Below are positions 9,102 through 19,200 of a stretch of 20,274 nucleotides of DNA, in pieces. Every line of letters begins with the position of its first letter. Position 1 is the stretch's first letter. Source of the stretch: CALMFT01 sp035333525 (GTDB taxonomy: Bacteria > Patescibacteriota > Gracilibacteria > Absconditabacterales > Absconditicoccaceae); assembly GCA_035333525.1 (NCBI GenBank), contig DAOQQF010000020.1:1-20274 (forward strand), given 5' to 3'. Made by a program: the position numbers and the translations under genes. Below the pieces are notes generated by a model, which saw only the letters and a program-made list of their open reading frames with translations, did no database searches and was not told where the DNA came from.

Positions 9102-9836
9102 ATGTCTACTAAAAAAATAACTGCTAAAACAGTCGTTAAATCACCAACAAAATCTGTTGAAAAAAAAACAGTATCAGTTAAAAACACATGATCTAGTAAA
9201 TCAACTAAGGGTTCTGCAGTTAAGACCACTGTGACTTCCCCATCAAAGAAAACTGTTTCAAAAACTCATTCGTCTAACAAGAAAGATATTCATAATCTCG
9301 ACTCTTTGAGTATAGATTTTGTGGAGGTAATACCCGATGATACAGAGGAAGAAGTAGTGATTGAATCCAAAAAAAAAGAAATTTCTCATGTGGGTTATAA
9401 AAAACTCTTGGATGAACTTAGTCATTTAGAAGTTGAGCTGTTACCTGCTGTCAATGAAAGAATAAAAGAAGCAAGAGAGTATGGAGATCTGTCAGAAAAT
9501 GCTGAATATCAGTCAGCAATAAATGAAAAACAAATGATCGATGTTAGAATTGTAGAACTTAAGGATATTATTGCTAATAGTTTAGTTGTTGATTCAATAA
9601 AAAAATCAAATACGGTACAGTATGGTAGTATGGTTACTATTGAATTTGTAGAAGACAAGTCTTCTTTGTCATTAAAGATTGTCTGATCTGCTGAAATTTC
9701 TTTTGAACATGAGATGAAACATATTTCATTTGATTCTCCTATTTGACTTGCTATTGAGGGCAAAAAGGTAGGTGATATTTGCAAAGTAAGAGCTGAAAGA
9801 GGTAGATTTGATGTTAAAATTATTAGCATTAATTAA
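9102..9836 (+). CDS. greA: Transcription elongation factor GreA with an N-terminal extension
   Basis: 244 aa, against about 158 for ordinary GreA. The GreA part starts near residue 92 (VGYKKLLDELSHLEVELLPA). It includes the loop with the acidic residues that reach into RNA polymerase to rescue backtracked complexes (AREYGDLSENAEY), then the C-terminal FKBP-like domain (GSMVTIEF, SPIGLAIEGKKVGD). The first 60 residues are almost only Lys, Ser, Thr and Val (for example STKKITAKTVVKSPTKSVEK), and an acidic linker follows. No ATG occurs between the start and the GreA domain in this frame, so the extension looks genuinely translated. It could bind nucleic acid or RNA polymerase. Confidence 0.92.
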
Positions 9837-9875
9837 TACCAATTAAGTATCAAAAGAGAACTATTATTTTGGTAA

Positions 9876-9941
9876 ATGCCGATAGCGAACTATTTGGGAA
9901 TCAAGAACATGGGCAGTTCGCGTTTGTGATACAATCGGTAT
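9876..9941 (+). other. Two-stem structured element between greA and the next gene
   Basis: An outer stem ATGCCGAT/ATCGGTAT (9876-9883 with 9934-9941, one wobble) encloses a perfect inner stem GCGAACT/AGTTCGC (9885-9891 with 9915-9921) with a 23-base loop. It is followed by AAGAATTTTTAAAC, which is a weak T-run. It could be a leaky terminator for greA or a regulatory leader of the gene at 10001; GATACAAT in the right arm could also be a -10 box. Confidence 0.45.
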
Positions 9942-10000
9942 AAGAATTTTTAAACGATTATTTATGTATGATTATTTATTAATACACTATTATTTATCGT

Positions 10001-10336
10001 ATGGCATCAAGAACCAATAAGCAAGGAATAGCAGCCAAAAAGGCACAACAAGCAAAACAAGCAAAGAGACTTAAAGGTCTCAAGAGATTTGAATATCCAA
10101 AAAGAAACTTAGATCTTCAGGAGGCAAAGGATTTATGAATTGTGTGAGTGAAAACTAATCCCAAATGAAGAGATTATCATTGGTTTCTCAAAGGTAGGAG
10201 AGTTTGTCGAGAAACAAGAATAAAGTGTGATCCTGACAACTTTAGATACATTATGCTTCCTAGTTGAAGTTCTGATATGGTAGAGGTTATGACTTCTGGT
10301 TGGGTCAGAGGAAAGCTCATGAAGAGAAATTCATAA
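10001..10336 (+). CDS. Small basic hypothetical protein
   Basis: 111 aa, very rich in Lys and Arg, especially at the N-terminus (AAKKAQQAKQAKRLKGLKRF). The second half contains DYHWFLKGRRVCRETRIKCD and GWVRGKLMKRNS. No family is recognised; the charge suggests RNA or DNA binding. Four UGA glycines occur. It begins with ATG 10001, 165 bases after greA, behind the two-stem element. Its last 50 bases overlap the end of the VWA gene on the other strand. Confidence 0.7.
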
Positions 10337-11093
10337 ATAACCACACTATTCAGCTTATCAAAAATATTCCTATAATCCATGGCCTAAGTGCTATGGTTTT
10401 TGTTTGTTTATGTATTCGGTTTATAAGATCATACTCATGATGACTAGATGAGTCTATTGTATCATAGTATCATCGTTGTCATGAAATAGTTGCGGTGCTA
10501 GATTGGTGTAAGGGGAATATATCAATCCAGGCGATATGTTTACTGTTGTATCATGATAGTATAGATTGTTCTAATGTGATACCTTGATTTATACCTCCAT
10601 CGCTGAGAACAACGATTAGCGAATCATGATTAATTATATCTGAGAGAATTAATAGCATATCTCCAAGCGCACTTCAAGATAAAGGAAGTGTGTGAATGAT
10701 AATACATTCTTGATTGAGTACATTATTTGATTTTTGACTAATACAATGATTAGTGTGTATTCATGACTTTTGGTTTAATTGTGTAATTATTCATTCAGCG
10801 ATAGTGAGTCTTGTAGGATGTATATCTTGTTCTTCCATGCTTGGTGATGTATCCAGTATGATATTAATATTGGCTCATTGATATTGATAGGAGAGTTCAA
10901 TAGGTAGTAATGAAAAAGATCATATCATAATGAGTTGAATACCATGATAGAGGTATGCTTTTGATCTATTGATAAATCTTTTTGGTATAATCCATTTATA
11001 ATATGTTGTATTAAACCATCGTTTGATTACCATCCATCAACAAATGATACATCATGTAATAAGTAAACCCCGAGGATTAGTAATAGTAACCAT
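10287..11093 (-). CDS. VWA-domain membrane protein (BatA-like layout)
   Basis: 268 aa. There are two membrane segments near the N-terminus (LLITGCIICGWMVI; YHGIQLIMIGSFSLLPIE), then a von Willebrand A domain with the metal-site motif at D81 (ILDTSPSM) and the second Asp strand at 161-168 (IVVLSDGG). A last membrane helix follows at about 240-257 (IIGIFLISGIVWLFMNF). The topology matches BatA-type proteins: membrane anchors flanking a VWA domain that binds ligand through a divalent metal ion. It closes a five-gene minus-strand cluster, 34 bases after the pilin-like gene, so a role in assembling or sensing that envelope system is plausible. It ends at TAA 10287, inside the opposite gene. Confidence 0.82.
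10377..10401 (+). terminator. Rho-independent terminator, plus strand
   Basis: CCATGGC-CTAAGT-GCTATGG forms a 7-bp stem with one wobble, followed by TTTTTG. It ends plus-strand transcription 40 bases after the basic protein gene. It lies within the 3' coding part of the convergent VWA gene. Confidence 0.65.
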
Positions 11094-11127
11094 AGGTATT
11101 TATAGAAGAGAGAAATAGAGTAGTGTA

Positions 11128-12159
11128 TTAATTGATCACAGTCAAATTAACAATGAGATAGGATAATCATATCAATACCAATCATCAAAAAATATACGTA
11201 ATATTTTTACGTAGTTTTTTTATGCCTTCATCGGTATTTGATTGAAATAGTAAGAGATATGCTTGATATACAATAAGACACAAGATAATAAAAGCTAAAA
11301 AACCAAAAACATAGTTGATAATGGTAAAAATGGGTTGGTAGTTTTGAGAGTTGGTATCAAGTATAGCACCTCATACAAACAGTGTTCCACTATCTTCAAG
11401 TGTTTTTTTTTGACTACCATAAACAGCTTCTACCATCGTTTTTGCAAGCATAATAACAATAATACCTAATACTGCATTAGAGATTATTTTTTTACCATTT
11501 TCTCGTGCTTTTTCATTTGGATCACTGATATATCCTACTGCTTTAACCAAGACCATAATAAATAGTCATCACATAATAAGGTACATACCCAATTTGAGAA
11601 AAGGAAAGAGTATAGACTCAAAAATTTCTCATGCATATGTATTTCGTGATACTCATCCTGGTCATGCACTAGCGAGTTTAGTGATGATGCCATAGAGATT
11701 GTTAAAGATAAATTCAGCTCATACAAAAATTATGATTCAAATAACTCCATAAATAAAGTAGTTTATTGCTTTATTTCTTTTTTCTTCACTATCAGAAAAC
11801 ATAATCTGAATAAAATTCAAAACTGCTGTCAGTAGTGCTAGTACTATCAGAAGGGGGAATACATATGTTTTAAATACATCAATGACAAAAATAACGATAG
11901 CATCGGCTCATCAATAGGTAATTGATCATATATTGGTATTATCAAGCTTATCCTTTATTGGTTCGATAGCTTCCTCCAAGAGTCATTTAAAATTTTCAGT
12001 ATTACCTTGCTGTTGGAGAATGGTAATATCAACTTCGTTTTTTAGGGCAGGATTTCATGGAGGTCAAGCAAAAACCCCTATAGGTCATATAATGATTGCT
12101 ATGATAATGAGTAGTGCTCATCTCACTAAAAAATGCAGGATAGATGATGTGTGGTTCAT
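11128..12159 (-). CDS. Polytopic membrane protein of a type IV secretion/pilus system (pilin-like)
   Basis: 343 aa. A signal peptide (GALLIIIAIIIGPIGVFAGPP) is followed by a hydrophilic stretch and six membrane segments. The helix pair around residues 190-250 (FLKLGMYLIMGGLFIMVLVK; ISNAVLGIIVIMLAKTMVEA), joined by the loop GYISDPNEKARENGKK, has the layout of VirB2/TrbC-type pilins and related CPR conjugation proteins. The extra helices make it larger than a pilin, so a VirB6-like channel part is an alternative. It lies 39 bases after the VirB4-N-like gene, in the same cluster. About 20 UGA glycines, many in membrane segments, keep the frame open. The specific family is not settled. Confidence 0.65.
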
Positions 12160-12198
12160 ATAAGTAGTATAATCAGATATGGTTCAAAAATCAAGTTT

Positions 12199-12909
12199 TT
12201 ATCCTCTTTCATTGAATGAGGCTTGAGACTTATGAAGATTTGGATTATAGAGCTTGAACAATAGTTTGATTAATTCATCTCATGCAAGTTGTTCACACGC
12301 TATGCCGACGGATTTGAGTCAGTCTATCACCAATGCTACTCTTGTATCCAAAAATTTATTATTGGTCATATATTGTCTATATCTTGTCATAATTTTTTCA
12401 GCAGATTCGTTACTATCCAGTATATCAAGAAATTTTTTCCACCATGGTTTACGAATCGTTGCAAAATCTTTTTCGGTTGTAGCATGAGGTATGATAATAT
12501 AAAACTCTTTGGTATAAATCAAACCTTCTTGAAGATTTATTTGTTCCAGAAACTTGGTATACTCTTTGCCATATTCTGCAAGTGTTTTATTGGTAATGGC
12601 AGAGGTTTGATCTTTGAGATAATTAACGTAGTCGGTAAGATCCAAATAGGTATTATGAACGATAATCTGAATCGGAAAGTCGATTCCGTTCAGAAATCTT
12701 TTGTAGTTGTTTATGGTCATCATTTGTTCATCAGGAGATTTGAGGTCCAAGTTGAGTCATGTTGCTTTGATAACAGCTCTCAATGAACCATCTTTCATAA
12801 TCATGCTACTATTTCTAATTTCAGAAAAAGGAATAAGATTTTCGGTATTTGCTACCTTTGGAACAACTTTTTTTTGGAATGCTCATTTGTTAAAATTGAA
12901 GAGATTCAT
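12199..12909 (-). CDS. VirB4/TraC N-terminal-domain-like type IV secretion protein
   Basis: 236 aa without a P-loop. The pattern ENLIPFSEIRNSS-x-IMKDGSLRAVI, GIDFPIQIIVHNTYLDLTDY, a helical stretch, then YTKEFYIIIPHATTEKDF is what I know from small proteins encoded beside VirB4 ATPases in Gram-positive and CPR type IV systems. These resemble the N-terminal domain of VirB4. It is probably a cytoplasmic or membrane-associated partner of the ATPase at 5012-7096. The start is ATG 12909. The gene follows the 91-aa gene by 39 bases in the same reading frame. UGA glycines occur at conserved places such as KATGLNLDL. Confidence 0.7.
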
Positions 12910-12948
12910 GAATGGTAGATAAAAAATAAAAGTTATATTCCTATCATG

Positions 12949-13224
12949 TTATGATGTTTTGATGTCAGTTATTTTCATTGAAAGATTGAAACGACTCAAG
13001 AGTAGTTTGTGAATATGATTGATGATAGATTGTTTTTTCATCAAAAGTTGTATTTTTTCATCATGACTCAGTCATTCAACTCGTACTGTTGTATTATTAT
13101 AGCGACAGATCCATTCAGATGATATCGGTTTGAGTAATTTATAGATAGTTTCATGGGTAATTTGAGCGATAATACCATATTGTACTTGTTTTTTGTGTAC
13201 ATAATGATCAGCATATTCAAACAT
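12949..13224 (-). CDS. Hypothetical 91-aa protein
   Basis: Not recognised. It is hydrophilic and basic, rich in Ile, Lys and His, with no signal peptide or membrane segment (for example QYGIIAQITHETIYKLLKP and KIQLLMKKQSIINHIHKLLL). The second half is probably helical. It starts at ATG 13224, after GAAAG, 27 bases past the stop of the giant gene and in the same frame. It ends 39 bases before the next gene. It could be a small cytoplasmic partner of the secretion system; a detached tail of the giant protein is unlikely because the sequence character differs. Confidence 0.6.
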
Positions 13225-13251
13225 CTTTCAAAAATCAAAAATAAAACAATT

Positions 13252-16200
13252 TTACTTGATAAGTTCTACTGTTTTTCCAAATTCATTCCATCATGGTGGA
13301 GGAGTGATATTAATGAGTGGATTTGCTACAATGGAGACAGATCATCCATTGACGATTGACTGATACTTATTTCGATAATCTACTCCCAAAAACCATCATT
13401 CGAGTTTGGATCTTCTTTTGGCGATCAGATCTTCCCATCAGTTACCTACCATGGTGCCCATAATAGTAAGTCATCATCCAGAACATCGTTTATTGAGTAA
13501 ATTATTATTTGCATAAGGTATGTCGCTTAGTAACTTATTTGGAGTAAGGATAATTCAATATATTGTCTGATCGATGGTACATCATCACGCAAAGATTACA
13601 TCACCTTCTGGCACGATATACATATTAGTTGGCTTCAACGATCATGAGAGTGTTAGGTTACCATGGCGGACAATAATTGTTGAAGAGGTGTTCATTGGGA
13701 GGATCTGATTATCGAGTATAGTATTTCCTTCATAGATGAAGATATTTGATCATGGAATTTTACTGGTTTGGGGGCCAAATTCAATAGCTTTTTGTGCCAA
13801 TAATGTTTGTTTAGTAGCAAATTGATTGATAAGATAATTCAATGATGATGATGGTTTGAATTTAGTAAGTGTTAATGGGGTTAGTTTGATGCCATATTGC
13901 TCCAAGATATTCATTTTTTTAGTATTGGAACTAAAGCCATAAAAATTATTGAGACTATCATTTTGATTACTTGCAAGTGAGTTACCAATTTGTATGAGAA
14001 ATGGTCTTGAAACGGTGAAGTTATACTCACAGATGACTCTATCAGTAGAGGTGATAGTTTTGGATTGAGTTGATCAGCTGTTATTGCAGATAGCATAATC
14101 TATTTTGGTAAGTTGTAATTTATACTCTCCATAGATACCATTGGTGTACTTGGAGGTAAGTTGCAACATTGATCTACCTGCATAACTCGCCGATAGGGGA
14201 TTAAATCAACCCAATAATGGTTTATCGTATAATGATGGATTGATACAAGGAACTATAAAGGAAGTAATAGGAGATGTGGTTGTTCATGACTTACCATTAT
14301 ATAATTCAAAATGACATTTTACGCTATCGGCAGGTATTTTTCCCATTGTACATTTGGTAGTATTCGAGATAATCTGATTATTGGTAATATCCCACCAAAA
14401 TGGTAAGAACTCTCATTCCATAATATCTGGAGATAAAACTTGAGTACATTCTGGGGTATTTTTTTTGGATATGACACGACATATATTATCAACTGCATTG
14501 CAGTTTTCAGAACAACTTTTCCCTTGGAATCTTCATCATGTAATAGTTACTGCTGTTCAATTAGCTATACCCATATCACACATTTCTCATACTTCTACAA
14601 TTCAGTTACCACATTGTCATAGCTCATTGACAACGATTTTACAGTTGATGCATTGGAGTCATTTTATTTTGGCGCTTGTGGTTTCACATTCTTCGAGTCA
14701 TTCTAGTTTACCATTTCCACATACTGATCAGGTAACTATTTGACAATCTACACATGTTGATCATGACGGTAACACAGTACTACAGTCACATCATTCTCCT
14801 TGTTGGACAATGCCATCTCAACAATTTGGGAATAACTTGAAGAGCTTACAAGCAATACATCTTTCATTTGGTCAAAATACTCAATCGGTACCATCGCATT
14901 CTTCTCAGAGCTTATACTCAGCTCTATTGTTATAATTACAAAATTTTGCTCACACCACATTTCTGATATCGTATAATCATATATCTTTGTTCAGATTATG
15001 TTTAATACCATCATAATAAAAGCAATTTGTGGTATTCCCAATAGTAATATCACTATCTATAGTATCATCAGTTCAGACCTTACCATAGGTAAATACATAA
15101 CCACTAATGAGCGTTGTCGCAATTCTATAATATCCAGATGATACTCCATCAAAATGGTAGTTACCAAATATATCAGTATAAGTTGTATCTTTGATATTCT
15201 GATTACCAGTACATCACACTAGTTCTACTTTTATATTTTTGATTCACTGTTCTCATGAATTTTGAATACCATTAAAATTAGTATCAGACCATACTCTATC
15301 GCCTAGTGCTCATCATGAAAAATTCCGTCATGAAGGATAGACAATATACTCTGAAATATTATTTGCAAGATATTTATCTCCTGGAGTATTGAGAATTACT
15401 TTATTTTTTACAGGAACATTGGATCAAGTTTGAATGGCTCATTGTAATGTGATTCGTCATCATTTTTTTCCAGGGATTGATCAGGTAAGTTCAAATAGTA
15501 TTCATGAACTACTTGATTGCTTGGTTATTAATGAGTAACCAGATTGACTTGATTGGGAGATAGAATTTATTTTGATACTTCCAAATTCGCTCATGGTATC
15601 TTGGATAGTCAGAGAGTTTACAGTCATCGAGCCAGTATTGGTATAAGTGATAGTGTATGAGATAGTATCAGGCGCACTGTAAATCAGCTTATTTCATGTT
15701 TTGTTAATCACCATATCAGGTTGATCGATAATAATTGGTTTGATGCAACGGTTGTAGTTTTTGATCATCATTGGAGTATTGTTGTAGATGTCACATGATA
15801 GATTTGCTACTAGTTCATTTGGACAGTATACAATAGGATCTAGAGTATTCTTGAACTGACTTGGATTGGTAAATGTTATTTTGAGAGGAGCAACCTGTAC
15901 ATCAACAGCACACAATCCTCATCAGGGGAGTTTCTTGTATGGACAGTTATCTTTGGTGTAAACTGTATTTTTATTTAAACCAGTGGTATACTCAAAATGA
16001 TAGTCTACTAGTCCATTTATCAGACATTGTATCGAGTATACTCCAGCACTAGGTATTGTCAGTGATCATGATCTACTATTGATAACCTGAATTAACTTAC
16101 CTGTTGTTCATACATTGACGTTGGTGGTTCATTGTCGGAGTCTGAGTTGGTAACTTGCTCATAGATCTGTTCCAGTACACAATGCTTGGTAGTTACCTAT

Positions 16201-19200
16201 TGATCAGCTTATATTATTTGGTGCTTTGATGTTTAAATCAAGACACTCACTGAGTTCTCTTACTTCCACTGGTCTGATGCATCTCTCTCCAGTAAATTGT
16301 TTACTAATACACTCTACATAATAGTAACCTGGTTTATCAAATGTGTGCGATCCCTTTACTCATGTATAACTTTTTATCAAGATATCTTTGGCATTGAGTA
16401 TCTGAATATATCATGTATTGGATCCAGACAGGATGCATTGGTAAGTCGACGTAAGGGGATTATCTCCAAAATCAGGTATAACACTCAAATTGGGGCATGC
16501 TTTGATTACTGTAACTGAGTTTTGTGAACAGTTGTTTGCAAGCCATCAACTCAATTCATTGTTTACTCATGTGACACAGACTTGATTGGTAATCTTGCCT
16601 GTCCCGATTCATGATTTGACTTGAGTAGTCAGAGTAAACTCACAACTCATGCCGGACCAAAAACCTGCATTGGTAACCGATCACGAAAGTTGGTTACCAG
16701 TTAGTGAATAATTCCATGATCATGAAGGATAACCACAATATGAGAGAATGTTGCTATTTCATGAGAGCGACATTACTTTGTAATCAAGTTGATTTGATGG
16801 GAAGGTATCAACAATAGTATATCTATTTACAATACCAGACCCCAAATGTTTGACAATCATCGATCGATTGATCAGATCTCCATCGGCAACAAAAACACGA
16901 TTTGGTATTTTGGTAATCATGACGTCGTTTGGAGCATTGGGGTCGCCTGTAAATATTGGAGGATAGCCATCAGATGGTCATCATCATCATGGTCCTCATC
17001 AACCAGCTCATCCTCATCAGCCGTTACTATTGCCTCATCACGACTTACCAGAATTATTCGGATTATTGGGGTCATTGTTGCCCATTGCTTTTGCACTACA
17101 CACATATCACTTATCCATCGTACAGATCAGATCATAGCTTGATTGTTTAGTAAAATCCAAAATACCTCATGGTGGGTAGGTGATCTTGCCTCCATTACAT
17201 GTTGCAGTTGCTTGAGATCATGGAACAGTTCGTCTGATAGCAGGATAGCCTGAAATCTGCGTACCTGGATTGACGACGATTTTGTCATCACACGTATCAC
17301 TCCCTGGTGGTAAGATACTCATTGGTCCATCTTCACATTTGATCCAATCTCATGATCAACCTCATTTTTTCCTAACCCAACAAATTGCTTTGTATGCTCC
17401 GATTCATAGCCCTTCATACGTATTTGTAACTACATCTCATACATGGACCTTCCATACATCTTTTCAGTTACTAGGAACTGCAAGCCCACACGACAGTTCA
17501 AACTGATTACGAGGCATACCCACACTTCCAATATCAAAAATATGCTTGAGTGTTCCAAACTCTCTTTCTTTGACCATTTCAAGCTTGACGATACATTTGG
17601 GTTCTTTGTTTGGATCAGGAGGACCACCGTCTGTAGGACCGCTACTATTTCATGTATTATTGGGATTATTCGTATCTCCAGATCAGACACATTTACACGA
17701 TTCACACTTCCAGTCAGTAATCTTTGGATCTTTGGTTTTACATGCATCGATAGCAGTGCCATCACACTCTTCTCAGGCATCGACTTTGTTATTGTTGTTA
17801 CATTGATTATCTCAGGTTTTTGGAGTTTCTTTCTCTCATGTAGTTCATCATTTTTTACCGGAGAATTTTCATGCACATTCTAGATTATTTACACTACAAA
17901 TGACTACTACTTCATCCTTTGCTGTTTCAAATGTATATACCCCATCTTTATAATTTTTTTCAGCAGTTGGTGGGACAAATTTTAGTGTTCCTCAACATTT
18001 AATATTAATAGTCGGAGTATCAACTTTAATAATATTATTGTCATTGATAGCATCAATAGGTGTGATTCCATTGATTTGAAGTTGATCTTTACATCAGTCT
18101 CCATTTGGTTTAGTAATGGCTGTAGTATTAGAACATTCAATAAACTTTGGCGGTTGAAAAAAACATTTAGCGTCATATGTTCCAATACTAAGTTTATTAT
18201 TTCAAACTGTAGCGGAAAAACTTGGTGAACTGCCATTGAGTACCACTCATGGTAATTTAGAAACACTACAATCTCATGCTTGTTTAATATTAGGGATAAG
18301 TTTTTGTGGTAATAATGATCATCATTCATCCTTAATGTCTACCTTGAGGTCAAGATTAGATTCTCATGCTTGAGAGAGAATTAGTTCACATTTTGGTTTT
18401 ACTGTTTTTATTCTAAATGGGCATTCACGAATTTTTCATTCAAACTCAATCAGGCAATATTGGGTAGTTTCTCATAGAGAATCAAAACTAATTGGTGCTC
18501 ATTTTATACCTAATGTTTGAAATTTTTTTGGTTTCTTATCTGATCAGATAAGATTTCACACACAGTCTCATCATACTAATTTTGTTCATACTAATACGGT
18601 CCATGGTGGTCATTCATCTCGATCCAATCATCAAAAGTTTGGATTTGTAATAATATTTGGATAGTCTGTGTCAGGAGGACATTCAAACTCTCTTTTTTTG
18701 ACAGGTACTTCCACTGTACATACATTTGGATCTTTAGTAGTTTCAGTATCGTGAGTACATTCTACAAAATACTTTGTTTCTTTATCTCCTTTGAATGTAA
18801 CTTGATGTTTTCCTTCAATAATTAATGGTCATCATGAGAATTCAAATACTTTGATTGTAGCATCTAATGTATTATCTCATTGACAGGTTACAGTGATATC
18901 TTTAGGATCATCTCTAAAGAGTTCTTCATTCGGAGTATATATTGGTGTTTTACATTTTCAGAATTCTTTTGTTGTTGTTAAGGCGAAATTACAATCATCA
19001 CTAGTAATTCAACCAGCTTTGATCGAACAGTTAAATATTCGTGTTCATACTGTTGATATGAGATTAGAATCCACAGTAAATTGCACTGGTGATGGTGGGC
19101 TACTTTTAGGCAATCCTAACAATAATGGAGATACATTGAGTGTTACTATTCATCAGAGAGCATTATTTGTATCACTACAAGTAATATTGATAGGATTTAG

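Noticed and set aside
12319..12786. Plus-strand 165-aa ORF
   Set aside because: It is the shadow of the VirB4-N-like gene, which has the family pattern on the minus strand.
12949..13260. The 91-aa gene as the tail of the giant gene, cut off by a nonsense mutation
   Set aside because: It is in the same frame after a TAA, but it has its own ATG with a purine-rich site, and it lacks the beta-rich, Ser/Asn-rich character of the giant protein.
17443..17883. Plus-strand ORFs of up to about 150 aa over the giant gene
   Set aside because: They are antisense to a continuous 2340-codon frame with recognisable domains, have low-complexity sequence, and match no family.
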